Source: CAIRDP01 sp037138335 (GTDB lineage Bacteria; Bacteroidota; Bacteroidia; Bacteroidales; FEN-979). Taken from it: a DNA stretch of 64,000 nucleotides. The notes below the pieces were generated by a model, which did no database searches, was not told the DNA's origin, and saw nothing but the letters and a program-made list of their open reading frames with translations. Where the stretch lies: the NCBI GenBank assembly GCA_037138335.1, contig JBAXIO010000002.1, positions 248,001 to 312,000 of the forward strand, written 5' to 3'. Below, piece by piece: positions 26,630-35,149 of this stretch. Every line of letters begins with the position of its first letter. Positions within the stretch are counted from its first letter, which is position 1. A program made the translations under genes and the position numbers.

Positions 26630-27637
26630 ATGGCAAAAGAAGTCAGTTATAAAAAACTTTTCGATTCGTTCAATCGCCTGAATGTCATGGTTATAGGTGA
26701 TGTGATGGTGGATTCATACCTTTGGGGAAAGGTTGAAAGGATCTCTCCTGAAGCGCCGATTCCGATAGTTGCATTAAGGAAGCGCGAGCACAGGATGGGT
26801 GGTGCAGCCAATGTTGCCATGAATATCAGGGCGATGGGAGCAAAGCCGATTTTGTGTTCAGTGATCGGTACCGACGATAAAGGTGATATTTTCCTCGAAC
26901 TGATGAAGAAGGAGAAGATGGATGCTTCGGGGATTGTCAGGAGCCAGAGAAGGATCACGACGACTAAATTCAGGATTTTTGGGAACAATTACCAGATGCT
27001 CAGGGTTGACGAGGAAGAGGATGACGACCTGGTGCATGCCGATTATCTGACCCTGTCGAGGGTCATCGACCGTATTCTTGAAACCGAAACCATACATTGT
27101 ATTATCTTCCAGGACTACAACAAGGGTGTTCTGACTCCCAAGCTGATCCAGGAGGTTATTAAGAAAGCCAGGAAGCGGAATATACCTACAGCTGTTGATC
27201 CCAAGAGAAAGAATTTTGAGTCATTTGCGAATGTCACCCTGTTCAAGCCGAATCTAAAGGAGCTTAAAGATGGCCTTAAGATTGAACTTGACGCCGGCGA
27301 CCGCGATGCCGTTATTGAGGCGGCACAGTCGCTGAGGGAGAAGATCAAATGCGAATATGTGATGACCACCCTTTCGGAGCACGGCATGATACTGAGCATG
27401 AAAGACAAGCTGGACCAGAAGAATTTTTTCATTCCTGCGCATGTCAGGTCGATTTCGGATGTGAGCGGGGCGGGGGATACGGTGATCTGTGTGGCTTCTC
27501 TCTGCCTGGCAGCGCAACGTCCGCCATACGAAATAGCATACATCTCCAACCTTGCCGGAGGCCTTGTTTGTGAAGAGGTAGGCGTGGTTCCAATTAACAA
27601 GGACAAACTCCTTAAGGAAGTCATATCCCTTTTGTGA
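26630..27637 (+). CDS. hldA: D-glycero-beta-D-manno-heptose 7-phosphate kinase (RfaE domain I, PfkB family)
   Basis: A 335-residue PfkB-fold kinase. Features are VIGDVMVDSYLWGKVERISPEAP, the typical RfaE1 N-terminus, then GGAANVAMNIRAMG. The second PfkB signature is DVSGAGDTVICVASL, with the catalytic Asp in GAGD. It makes the 1,7-bisphosphate in ADP-heptose synthesis for the lipopolysaccharide core. The cytidylyl/adenylyl-transferase half of HldE is absent, so it is a single-domain form. The next gene starts 3 bp downstream, indicating an operon. Confidence 0.85.
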   Translation: MAKEVSYKKLFDSFNRLNVMVIGDVMVDSYLWGKVERISPEAPIPIVALRKREHRMGGAANVAMNIRAMGAKPILCSVIGTDDKGDIFLELMKKEKMDASGIVRSQRRITTTKFRIFGNNYQMLRVDEEEDDDLVHADYLTLSRVIDRILETETIHCIIFQDYNKGVLTPKLIQEVIKKARKRNIPTAVDPKRKNFESFANVTLFKPNLKELKDGLKIELDAGDRDAVIEAAQSLREKIKCEYVMTTLSEHGMILSMKDKLDQKNFFIPAHVRSISDVSGAGDTVICVASLCLAAQRPPYEIAYISNLAGGLVCEEVGVVPINKDKLLKEVISLL

Positions 27638-27639
27638 CA

Positions 27640-28836
27640 ATGGATCGCGATGCCGATGTCATTATTTCGGGCGCCGGTCCTGCCGGTACAATAGCTGCGT
27701 ATCACTTACAGAAATCAGGGATAAGTACCTTAATACTTGAGAAATCGGCGTTCCCCCGTTATAAGGTATGCGGGGCAGGCCTGACTCATAAGATACTGTC
27801 GATAATACCTTTTGACCTCGGTCCCCTGGTCCATACCACCATTCATTCTTTCAGGTTTTCATCAGGGTTTAATGATGTGTATACCAGGACGAACCAGCTT
27901 CCCCTGATGTATTGCACCATGAGGGAAGAGTTTGATGCTTTTTTGCTGGAGCAGGCGGTGAATGCCGGGGCTAAGGTGCTGACCTCCGAGAAAGTCACAG
28001 GGCTGAGCCAGGATGCAGGCGGTGTCATGGTAAAGACTGTGAATGGAGAATACCGTTCATCGTTTCTGATAGGGGCCGACGGGGCGTCGAGCCGTGTAGC
28101 CAGGAGTGTTGGCCTGAACAATGATATCGAATGGGGGATGGCCTGGGAGGCGGAAGTCAGGTCAGTCCCGGAGATGCTTGAGAAATATAAGGAAACGGTT
28201 TTCCTTGACTGGGGTACATTCCCGGGCGGATATGCCTGGATTTTTCCGAAAAAAGACCATTTCTCAATTGGTATTGGCGGCCCGGCGCATATGTCGCGGC
28301 GGATGCCCCAATATTATGAGGATTTTATCAGCTCCTGCGGCTTCCCGGTTGTTGAGACACTTTCAAACCGTTCGCATCCATTGCCTGTGCGCACCAGGAG
28401 AGCTCTTTGCCATTCAGGCAGGGTACTGGTGGCAGGTGATGCCGCAGGCCTTACCGATGCGCTCACCGGCGAAGGGATCTTCTGGGCCGTGAAGAGCGGT
28501 ACGATAGCTGCTGAGGTCATAAAGGAAAGACTGGATGGGAATATTTCCGATCTTGCGCTGTATACATCCAGGATCAATTCTGAAATAATGCCCGAAATGC
28601 TCGAGGCAAAGAATATTTGTGCGCTGTTCAATGCAATGCCTCTGAGAATTCATCATTGGGTGCGCGACAGCGAAAGAGTGTGGATGGCTTTCGGGAAAGT
28701 GCTAAGGGGGGAACGGTCATTCAACGATGTGCCGCGTGCTTTCGGGAAATGGAAGCCTTTGTGGAAACCGGTTTGCGCACTGTCGTCGGTCATCCAGAAG
28801 CAAAAAGAAAAAAACTATATGCGAAATGCCCGATAG
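27640..28836 (+). CDS. FAD-dependent oxidoreductase, geranylgeranyl-reductase-like family
   Basis: A 398-residue flavoprotein. The N-terminus has the FAD-binding SGAGPAGTIAAYHLQ, then an arginine/cysteine stretch (FPRYKVCGAGL). The second FAD motif is LVAGDAAGLTDALTGEGIFWA. This layout is that of the geranylgeranyl reductase / digeranylgeranylglycerophospholipid reductase group, which saturates isoprenoid double bonds. Aromatic hydroxylation by relatives is an alternative. The ATG 27640 is preferred over GTG 27634. The last 11 bp overlap the SDR gene. Confidence 0.8.
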   Translation: MDRDADVIISGAGPAGTIAAYHLQKSGISTLILEKSAFPRYKVCGAGLTHKILSIIPFDLGPLVHTTIHSFRFSSGFNDVYTRTNQLPLMYCTMREEFDAFLLEQAVNAGAKVLTSEKVTGLSQDAGGVMVKTVNGEYRSSFLIGADGASSRVARSVGLNNDIEWGMAWEAEVRSVPEMLEKYKETVFLDWGTFPGGYAWIFPKKDHFSIGIGGPAHMSRRMPQYYEDFISSCGFPVVETLSNRSHPLPVRTRRALCHSGRVLVAGDAAGLTDALTGEGIFWAVKSGTIAAEVIKERLDGNISDLALYTSRINSEIMPEMLEAKNICALFNAMPLRIHHWVRDSERVWMAFGKVLRGERSFNDVPRAFGKWKPLWKPVCALSSVIQKQKEKNYMRNAR

Positions 28837-29689
28837 TTACAGATCTGTACTGATCACCGGGGCCGGCAGGGGCCTGGGGAAGGCGCTGGCGCTCAGGTTC
28901 CTTTCAAGGGACTGGAAGGTTATTGCAACCGACCTGGAGACCCCTGAGTACGGCGACTTTCAGAGTTCCCCCTTATTCAAAGGCCAGCCAGGCAGAAAAA
29001 GCCTGTTACAGCCATTGAAAATGGATGTTTCTTCTGATGAGTCGGTTGCTTCCGCATTTGTTGTTTTGAAAGCTGAAGATTGCAAACTCGACCTTATTAT
29101 CAACAATGCCGGGATCGATAGCTACTTCATGTTATCACAAACCCCGCTTGATAAATTCAGGCGCATCTTTGAAGTGAATGTTTTCGGGGGATACCGGGTG
29201 AACCAGGTTTTTCTTCCATTGGTAAGTAAGCCCGGAGGCAGGATCATACATATAGGCAGTGAGAGCCTTAACCTTACTATGCCTTTTATGGCTTATCCAT
29301 TGTCAAAGAAACTTGTTGAAGGGTATGCCAAAGTGCTCAGGCAGGAACTGAAGTTTCACGGGATCGACGTGGTAGTGATCAGGCCTGGCGCAATAGATAC
29401 GGAACTTCTGAAAACTGTTTCAGGGCTGGCCGGCAGTGAAGAAGCGGGCTCGGAAAGTGATCCCCTGAAAGCGGCTTTCTATGCTTTTGCAGCCCAGGCT
29501 TCAGGGGAGATTGGGAAAGTGATCAGCCCTGGTCAGGCTGCGGAGTTTATTTACCGTGTTTCCTGTATAACCCGGCCCAGGGCGGTTTATCGTATCAACA
29601 ATATGCTTCAGCTTCGGATTGCAGCCCTGCTGCCTTTCAGCCTGGTTGAACGTATCGTTCACAAACGCCTTAGCAGAACCAGGCCATGA
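28826..29689 (+). CDS. Short-chain dehydrogenase/reductase
   Basis: A 287-residue classical SDR from ATG 28826 (MPDSYRSVLITGAG). The cofactor loop is TGAGRGLGKAL, followed by NNAG, the catalytic serine region (IGSESLNL) and the YxxxK pair (AYPLSKK). The extra length beyond 250 residues lies in the C-terminus. The substrate is unknown; it is translationally coupled to the flavoprotein (11-bp overlap) and to the next membrane protein (ATGA overlap), so the three probably act on the same lipid or glycan. Confidence 0.82.
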   Translation: MPDSYRSVLITGAGRGLGKALALRFLSRDWKVIATDLETPEYGDFQSSPLFKGQPGRKSLLQPLKMDVSSDESVASAFVVLKAEDCKLDLIINNAGIDSYFMLSQTPLDKFRRIFEVNVFGGYRVNQVFLPLVSKPGGRIIHIGSESLNLTMPFMAYPLSKKLVEGYAKVLRQELKFHGIDVVVIRPGAIDTELLKTVSGLAGSEEAGSESDPLKAAFYAFAAQASGEIGKVISPGQAAEFIYRVSCITRPRAVYRINNMLQLRIAALLPFSLVERIVHKRLSRTRP

Positions 29690-31170
29690 AAAGCCAGGCT
29701 GGAATATGGATAAATGCCGGGATCATCCTGATCATCCTGCTTTCGTTTTTTACGTTTTCCGAGAATTTCTATCCCCTTCTCAATTCCGACATGGCTGTGA
29801 ACATCCTGATGACACCAGTTTTTTCACTTCCGCATGATGTTTATTTCTGGGGACAGGACCGCTCAGGCAACCTTATTCCGTTGATTGCCCATTGGTTTTA
29901 CCAGATCACCGGCCTGCAACCCGTGCTGATTGTTTCCATTGTTCATTACCTGATCCTTTCTACCGGGTTCTGGGCCCTGACCCGTTTCGTGAAATCAGGA
30001 TATGGCAGGATGGTACTGGCCCTGGCCTGGTTTTTCCCGCCCTGGCATTTTCTTGAATTCCTTCTCATACTATACGGAATACAGGCCAGCTGCGTGATAC
30101 TTGCACTGAATTTCATCGATCGCTCTTTCAGCTCCAAAGCCAGGTGGAAATGCCTGGCATGGCTTTCAGCGGGCTGTTGTATGTTCATCGTTGCCGTCTG
30201 GGTTTCCGATATGGCCCTGATAAGTCTTTTCGCATTACTCCTCATGGGGGGGCTTTATTTCTGTTCTGCAGGGAAGGATCCATTGAAGATGCTTTCCTGG
30301 CGGGGGTTGCAGGTCCCTGCATTAACCGTTTTGATCTGGGCGGTCGCAGGTTACTTTTTACTTCATTATGCAAAGGGGGTGTCGACCCCGGTTCATGCCT
30401 ATGACACCGGCTTTCTGGCCCCGGCTTCCGGAATAATCTCAAACCTCCATATCGTCCTTGATTCTGTGACATGGGCATTCCTGTTTCTACCTGAAAACAG
30501 GATTGAAAGTGTTTATGCCTGGGGGCTGCTGATTACCTTTGTATTCCTTGTAATGAACAGTACGCGAAAGGGGAAAAACCGGCCCGGTATCACCTCGAAC
30601 CCCTGGTTTTATTTTTTCCTTTTAGAAGCCCTTCTCACCCTTATGGCCGTCGTATCATCAGGCTGGGTCGCCGCCAACGGAGCCGGCAGAAGGTACTTTA
30701 CAACCTGTTTTATTTCAGCCATGATCAGCCTGGTTTTATGGCTTGAGCACCTTCCCGAAGGCCATATGAGAAATAAGTTCCGGCTTGCGGTTCTCATCGT
30801 TGTTGTCATCGGATCCCTTAGCGGAAGTTTGAGGTTTTACTACCCTGAATTCAGGCCTTCCCGCATCAGGGTGATCTCGGCACTAAAGTATATGGGAGAT
30901 ATAGGGCTCATTGCCGAATACTGGAACTCCTACATGAGTGCAAGCCCCGATCCCATGCATATCAAAGCTACTCCCCACGACAAGGATTATGTTCGGAATC
31001 CTTCACTTGCGAGGGAAGTGCTTAACCAGCCTAAAATTTACCTTATAAAAGACGGCTGGCTGGATTCATTTCCCGATAGTATTATCCAGTTTGGCAGGAC
31101 CCTGAGAAAAAAAGGCCATCCCTTCCATATAGCCGATGCCTGGCTCAACAGGTATGAGGTGGTACAATGA
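29686..31170 (+). CDS. Polytopic membrane protein, possible GT-C-type glycosyltransferase
   Basis: A 494-residue protein with about ten predicted membrane helices (IILIILLSFFTFS, LIVSIVHYLILSTGFWALT, LISLFALLLMGGLYFC, LLITFVFLVMN and others). A soluble C-terminal domain of about 120 residues follows. An aspartate in the first outer loop (LLNSDMAVNILM) recalls the catalytic acidic residue of GT-C enzymes, but I see no decisive motif. It starts with an ATGA overlap with the SDR gene and ends the operon at a strong hairpin. Function remains unknown. Confidence 0.6.
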   Translation: MKSQAGIWINAGIILIILLSFFTFSENFYPLLNSDMAVNILMTPVFSLPHDVYFWGQDRSGNLIPLIAHWFYQITGLQPVLIVSIVHYLILSTGFWALTRFVKSGYGRMVLALAWFFPPWHFLEFLLILYGIQASCVILALNFIDRSFSSKARWKCLAWLSAGCCMFIVAVWVSDMALISLFALLLMGGLYFCSAGKDPLKMLSWRGLQVPALTVLIWAVAGYFLLHYAKGVSTPVHAYDTGFLAPASGIISNLHIVLDSVTWAFLFLPENRIESVYAWGLLITFVFLVMNSTRKGKNRPGITSNPWFYFFLLEALLTLMAVVSSGWVAANGAGRRYFTTCFISAMISLVLWLEHLPEGHMRNKFRLAVLIVVVIGSLSGSLRFYYPEFRPSRIRVISALKYMGDIGLIAEYWNSYMSASPDPMHIKATPHDKDYVRNPSLAREVLNQPKIYLIKDGWLDSFPDSIIQFGRTLRKKGHPFHIADAWLNRYEVVQ

Positions 31171-31171
31171 A

Positions 31172-31201
31172 AAACCCGGGAAGTTTTGCAGTCCCGGGTT
31201 T
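31172..31201. terminator. Hairpin between the convergent membrane-protein gene and ftsZ
   Basis: AAACCCGGGA (31172-31181) pairs perfectly with TCCCGGGTTT (31192-31201) around a 10-base loop, immediately after the stop codon. The A and T tails on either side suit termination of transcripts from both directions, although the T run is short. Confidence 0.7.
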
Positions 31202-31255
31202 CCTGAAGAAGTTCTGCGAGTAAGACGAGAGTTTTGATTTTACGATGAGCACTTT

Positions 31256-32905
31256 TTAATCTACATTTTTATGCAGAAAAGAGTTTTCAGAACGGATCTC
31301 TATGCTTTTATCGGCCGATTCCCCCAGTGAATAAGTTGGTGCGCTGGGTTCCGATGAAGGAGCGACATCGAGGAGGTCGACGTTCCTGCGCTTATAAGCC
31401 GGGACAGATTCAAGTTCATAGATATTTGTCGGATCGATAGGGGTAATGTTCTTCAGCTTCTCGCTAAGCGCCCGAAGCTTGTTTACCCTTTCATTGGCCC
31501 TTCGGTCATGGTCATCCTGGGAGTTACCATGACCCGGATGTTCCAGGGGCTTAACCTTGATAAAAGGTGATGATTCTTCCGCCTTATGGGGAACAACTTC
31601 ATTGACAAGCTCCGGTTCCCTGATGCTGATGGTTTCACTTACAATAGTCTCCGGCTGGACGAAGACCTGCGGATTTTCAAGTGTGAATTCAACCGACCTG
31701 GGATTGGCGTCGGCGCTTAGTTCAACGGATGATTCCATGGCAGGCTCGGGTTCAGGAACCCTTGTTTCCTGCATAGGGCTTACCATGGTGATCTCTTCGG
31801 TTCTTTCTTCTGTTTTCGGCGCAGGTGCAGGTTGCCTGTGGTCGATGAAACGTTTTTCAACCTTAGGCTCAATTTTATGGTTGTACAGATCGTGGAGTAT
31901 AACATCCTGCGGCTTGGAAGGGTCTTTTTGCCTGTGTTCCGGATCAAAGCCTGTGGCTATTATGGTTACACTGATGTTTTCAGCCAGGTTCACATCGATA
32001 CCGGTTCCCCAGATGACTTCAGCCGATGACTTGGTCTTGCCCTGAATGTAATCGGTGATCTCGGTCACTTCATCCATTGTGATCTCATCGGTACCGCTTG
32101 AGATGTAAAGCAAAAGATTACTTGCTCCTTCAATATCGTTATTGTCGAGCAGGGGAGAGCTTAATGCTTCTTCCACGGCACGCAGGGCCCGGTTTTCACC
32201 CCCGGCAATTCCTGTTCCGAGGATAGCCACACCGCTGTCTCTCATCACGGTTTTAACATCTTCAAAGTCCACATTGATATGCCCGGTTACCGTAATGATC
32301 TCGGCTATGCCTTTGGCTGCCATTGTAAGCACGTTATCGGCTTTTTTAAATGCGGCAGTCAGCCTGAGGTCGCCACATAGCTCCCTGAGTTTGTCGTTAC
32401 TGATGATCAATAAGGAGTCAACCTGTTTCTTCAACTGCTGAAGGCCTTCTTCGGCGTACTGTTTACGCTTCCTACCCTCAAAAGCAAACGGGATAGTCAC
32501 AATTCCAACAGTAAGGATATCGAGTTCCTTCGAGATCTGTGCTATTACAGGCGCAGCACCGGTGCCTGTGCCACCTCCCAAACCTGCAGTGATGAAAAGC
32601 ATTTTTGTCCCCTTATCCAGAATGGCCCTAATTTCAGCGGCATTTTCAAGGGCCGCGTTACGGCCCACCGAAGGAACCGCGCCTGCGCCAAGACCGCTGG
32701 TGAGATTTGCTCCCAGCTGGATTTTTGTCGGGACAGGGCTGGACTCCATAGCCTGGGCATCGGTATTGCAGATTATGAAGTCTACTCCGACGATTCCCTG
32801 GTTGAACATATGGGTCACAGCATTGCTGCCCCCACCGCCAACACCTATGACTTTTATTATAGATGACTGGTTCTTAGGCAGGTCAAACTTTATTAGGTCG
32901 CTCAT
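31256..32905 (-). CDS. ftsZ: Cell division protein FtsZ
   Basis: A 549-residue tubulin-like GTPase with the signature GLGGGTGTGAAPVIA. The N-terminal GGGGSNAV loop and the GTPase core cover the first 320 residues. It carries an unusually long tail of about 220 residues, rich in E, P and V, and ends with SFLHKNVD, the conserved FtsZ C-terminal peptide type of Bacteroidota that would bind FtsA. It polymerises into the division ring at mid-cell. It is the last gene of the minus-strand dcw cluster, separated from ftsA by 99 bp containing an inverted repeat. Confidence 0.97.
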   Translation of the reverse strand: MSDLIKFDLPKNQSSIIKVIGVGGGGSNAVTHMFNQGIVGVDFIICNTDAQAMESSPVPTKIQLGANLTSGLGAGAVPSVGRNAALENAAEIRAILDKGTKMLFITAGLGGGTGTGAAPVIAQISKELDILTVGIVTIPFAFEGRKRKQYAEEGLQQLKKQVDSLLIISNDKLRELCGDLRLTAAFKKADNVLTMAAKGIAEIITVTGHINVDFEDVKTVMRDSGVAILGTGIAGGENRALRAVEEALSSPLLDNNDIEGASNLLLYISSGTDEITMDEVTEITDYIQGKTKSSAEVIWGTGIDVNLAENISVTIIATGFDPEHRQKDPSKPQDVILHDLYNHKIEPKVEKRFIDHRQPAPAPKTEERTEEITMVSPMQETRVPEPEPAMESSVELSADANPRSVEFTLENPQVFVQPETIVSETISIREPELVNEVVPHKAEESSPFIKVKPLEHPGHGNSQDDHDRRANERVNKLRALSEKLKNITPIDPTNIYELESVPAYKRRNVDLLDVAPSSEPSAPTYSLGESADKSIEIRSENSFLHKNVD

Positions 32906-32974
32906 TTGTCTGGTAATTAGATCCGTTTAAAATTAAATAATAGAACTGGCCGTTTTTTTTTCTTTTTCTTTTTT

Positions 32975-32997
32975 TATTAACAGATTGATTGTTAATA
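32975..32997. promoter_or_regulatory. Inverted repeat TATTAACA-N7-TGTTAATA between ftsA and ftsZ
   Basis: A perfect 8-bp inverted repeat with a 7-base spacer, 7 bp downstream of the ftsA stop and upstream of ftsZ. In the direction of transcription it is followed by an A-rich, not a T-rich, stretch, so a terminator is unlikely. The same half-site occurs in reverse order before mraZ (46485-46509). It may be an operator; the factor is unknown. Confidence 0.4.
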
Positions 32998-33004
32998 GCG
33001 GGGC

Positions 33005-34336
33005 TTATTCAATATCCTCCTCAAATAAGCCTTTTATCTTGTCAAGGAAAAGCTCGGGGAAGGACCTCCTGATCTTAGCCGGATCCTTCACTTTCTTTAC
33101 TTTTACTTTCTTTTGTTTCCCCGGTTCCTCCTTTGGTTCTTCCGGCTCTTCCTCAACGTCTTTCAGCTTTTCCTGCTCTTTTTCATAACGTTCAATCCCG
33201 ATCTCGACCAGGCCAACCCCTGTGGCATACATGGGGCTTGCCATTTCGGGCGGGATTTCATTGCTGAGATGTTCATTGGGATAGCCTATGCGGGTATCAA
33301 AGCCTGTGATAAATTCGGTCAGCTGGGCTATATGTTTAAGCTGTGCCCCACCACCGGTGAGGACGATCCCGCCAAGAAGTTTCTTCTCGTAACCTGAATT
33401 CTTGATCTCATAGTAGATGTGCTCTATGACCTCTTCCATTCTCGCCTGAATAATGCTGGCAAGGTTTTTCAGGCTGATTTCCTTGGGGGGCCTGCCGCGG
33501 AGACCGGGGATGGCCACAATCTCCTCTTCCTTGTTCTCACGGGCCAGGGCCGATCCGAATTTTATCTTTAGTTCCTCGGCATGTTTCTTTATTATGGAAC
33601 AGCCTTCTTTGACATCTTCGGAAATGATCTCGCCCCCCAGAGGAATAACGGCTGTATGGCGGATGATCCCTTCATGAAAGATCGCTATGTCGGATGTGCC
33701 TCCACCAATGTCGACCAGCACTATCCCTGCTTCCTTTTCATCCTCGCTCAATACCGCTTCGGCCGATGCAATCGGCTCCAGTATCAGCTCAACTACCTCC
33801 AGCCCGGCCTTCCTGACACATTTATATATGTTCTTTGCTGCAGCAGTCTGTCCGATAATTATATGAAAATTTGCTTCAAGCAGCCTTCCGTTCATGCCTT
33901 TTGGTTTTGGAATCCCGTGATCCCCGTCAATACTGAATTCCTGGGCAATAACATCGAGGATTTCTTCACCGGGGTTCATGTTGAGGTTATACATGCTGTT
34001 GCAAAGCTTGTCGATATCCTCCTGGCTGATCTCGGTATCGAAATTTTCGCGTATCATGCTTCCCCTGTGCTGGAGGCTTTTAATATGCTGGCCGGCAATG
34101 CCAACATTCACATACTTGATGTCGACACCCGATTTGGACGAAGCTTCAGCCACAGCTTCACGGATCGACTGCACTGTGTTTTCAATGTTGGCTACGACCC
34201 CTCGTTTCACGCCAATGCTGGGGACTTTCCCATAGCCAAGAATTTCAATTTTCCCATGTTCGTTTTTACGCCCTACAATGACGGCGATTTTTGTTGTCCC
34301 AATGTCGAGACCGACAATGATGCCTGAGTTTTTCAT
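33005..34336 (-). CDS. ftsA: Cell division protein FtsA
   Basis: A 443-residue actin-like protein. The phosphate-1 motif is GLDIGTTKIAVIVG, the phosphate-2 motif is VLVDIGGGTSDIAIF, and the adenosine motif is GIVLTGGGAQLKH. The tail after residue 385 is highly charged (EEEPEEPKEEPGKQKKVKVKK), ending in a short amphipathic segment (FPELFLDKIKGLFEEDIE) that probably provides the membrane anchor. It links FtsZ filaments to the inner membrane. It follows ftsQ directly, 3 bp apart. Confidence 0.96.
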   Translation of the reverse strand: MKNSGIIVGLDIGTTKIAVIVGRKNEHGKIEILGYGKVPSIGVKRGVVANIENTVQSIREAVAEASSKSGVDIKYVNVGIAGQHIKSLQHRGSMIRENFDTEISQEDIDKLCNSMYNLNMNPGEEILDVIAQEFSIDGDHGIPKPKGMNGRLLEANFHIIIGQTAAAKNIYKCVRKAGLEVVELILEPIASAEAVLSEDEKEAGIVLVDIGGGTSDIAIFHEGIIRHTAVIPLGGEIISEDVKEGCSIIKKHAEELKIKFGSALARENKEEEIVAIPGLRGRPPKEISLKNLASIIQARMEEVIEHIYYEIKNSGYEKKLLGGIVLTGGGAQLKHIAQLTEFITGFDTRIGYPNEHLSNEIPPEMASPMYATGVGLVEIGIERYEKEQEKLKDVEEEPEEPKEEPGKQKKVKVKKVKDPAKIRRSFPELFLDKIKGLFEEDIE

Positions 34337-34339
34337 ATT

Positions 34340-35149
34340 CTAATGAAGTTTTGAACAAACTACTTGATTTCTATATTTTATATTGATGTAATTGTATTTA
34401 TTCCATCCCATGATATTAAGGCCGTGCTTATAAAAAACCATGAGCTTCCTGAATTTCTCGTCAAGGTTATCGGCCTGCCCGAGCATGATCACATGCTGAC
34501 CCACCTTGGGCACAAGCTCGAATTCTTTTGAGGGTGTGACAAAGACCTGGTCTATCTCGGCTTTCAGGAATTTGTCACGGTTGATATACAAGGCCAGTTT
34601 GTAAAGGTCAAACATCAGGGTATCGGCCGGCCCGACTGTATCGCCCATCATTGGGGTCTCTATCCTGAAATTCCTGTTGGCCATGTACGAATGGGAAATA
34701 TTCCCGCTTGCAATCAAAACCCTGGCAGGAAAGAAAGGATTGGGGGGAAGCAGCCGCCCTGATCCGTCGACATAGAACGATTCAAATTTGCTGTTAATGA
34801 TTCGCAGTATGGGCTCCCTTTGTTTGACTTCGACAAAAATGTTCCCTTCGAGGCTTTCGTAAACATGCGCTTTTTCAACGTAAGCCTGGGCTGTAATGGA
34901 TTTCTCAATCTGGCGTATGTTAACCCATCCCATTGGCTTGCCGCTGATCTTTCCCGTGCTCCTGCGGATAATAGAGTCGATATCTGCCTTCGTGATGAGC
35001 TTGTCGGCCTGGCCGTAATCCATGGTGACATAGATTCTGTTGCAGGGCCTGTAATACTGCTCAAAATTTGTAAATCCAACCATTACACAGGCCCCCGCCA
35101 CGAGTAATACCCAGAGAGAAACATAAGCTATTTTCCAGACCTTCTTCAT
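34340..35149 (-). CDS. ftsQ: Cell division protein FtsQ
   Basis: A 269-residue bitopic protein: a short cytoplasmic start, one membrane helix (residues 6-24, IAYVSLWVLLVAGACVMVG) and a periplasmic region with a POTRA-like part (KPMGWVNIRQIEKSITAQAYVEKA). The FtsQ C-terminal domain is typical of Bacteroidota (FYVDGSGRLLPPNPFFPARV). It helps assemble the divisome with FtsL and partners. The ATG overlaps the murC stop by 4 bp, giving translational coupling. Confidence 0.88.
   Translation of the reverse strand: MKKVWKIAYVSLWVLLVAGACVMVGFTNFEQYYRPCNRIYVTMDYGQADKLITKADIDSIIRRSTGKISGKPMGWVNIRQIEKSITAQAYVEKAHVYESLEGNIFVEVKQREPILRIINSKFESFYVDGSGRLLPPNPFFPARVLIASGNISHSYMANRNFRIETPMMGDTVGPADTLMFDLYKLALYINRDKFLKAEIDQVFVTPSKEFELVPKVGQHVIMLGQADNLDEKFRKLMVFYKHGLNIMGWNKYNYINIKYRNQVVCSKLH

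Noticed and set aside
32975..32997. Inverted repeat after ftsA as an intrinsic terminator
   Set aside because: In the direction of transcription it is followed by A-rich, not T-rich, sequence, and the stem is AT-rich.
33581..34327. 248-codon open frame opposite ftsA
   Set aside because: Antisense to a conserved gene; composition is biased and no family is recognisable.
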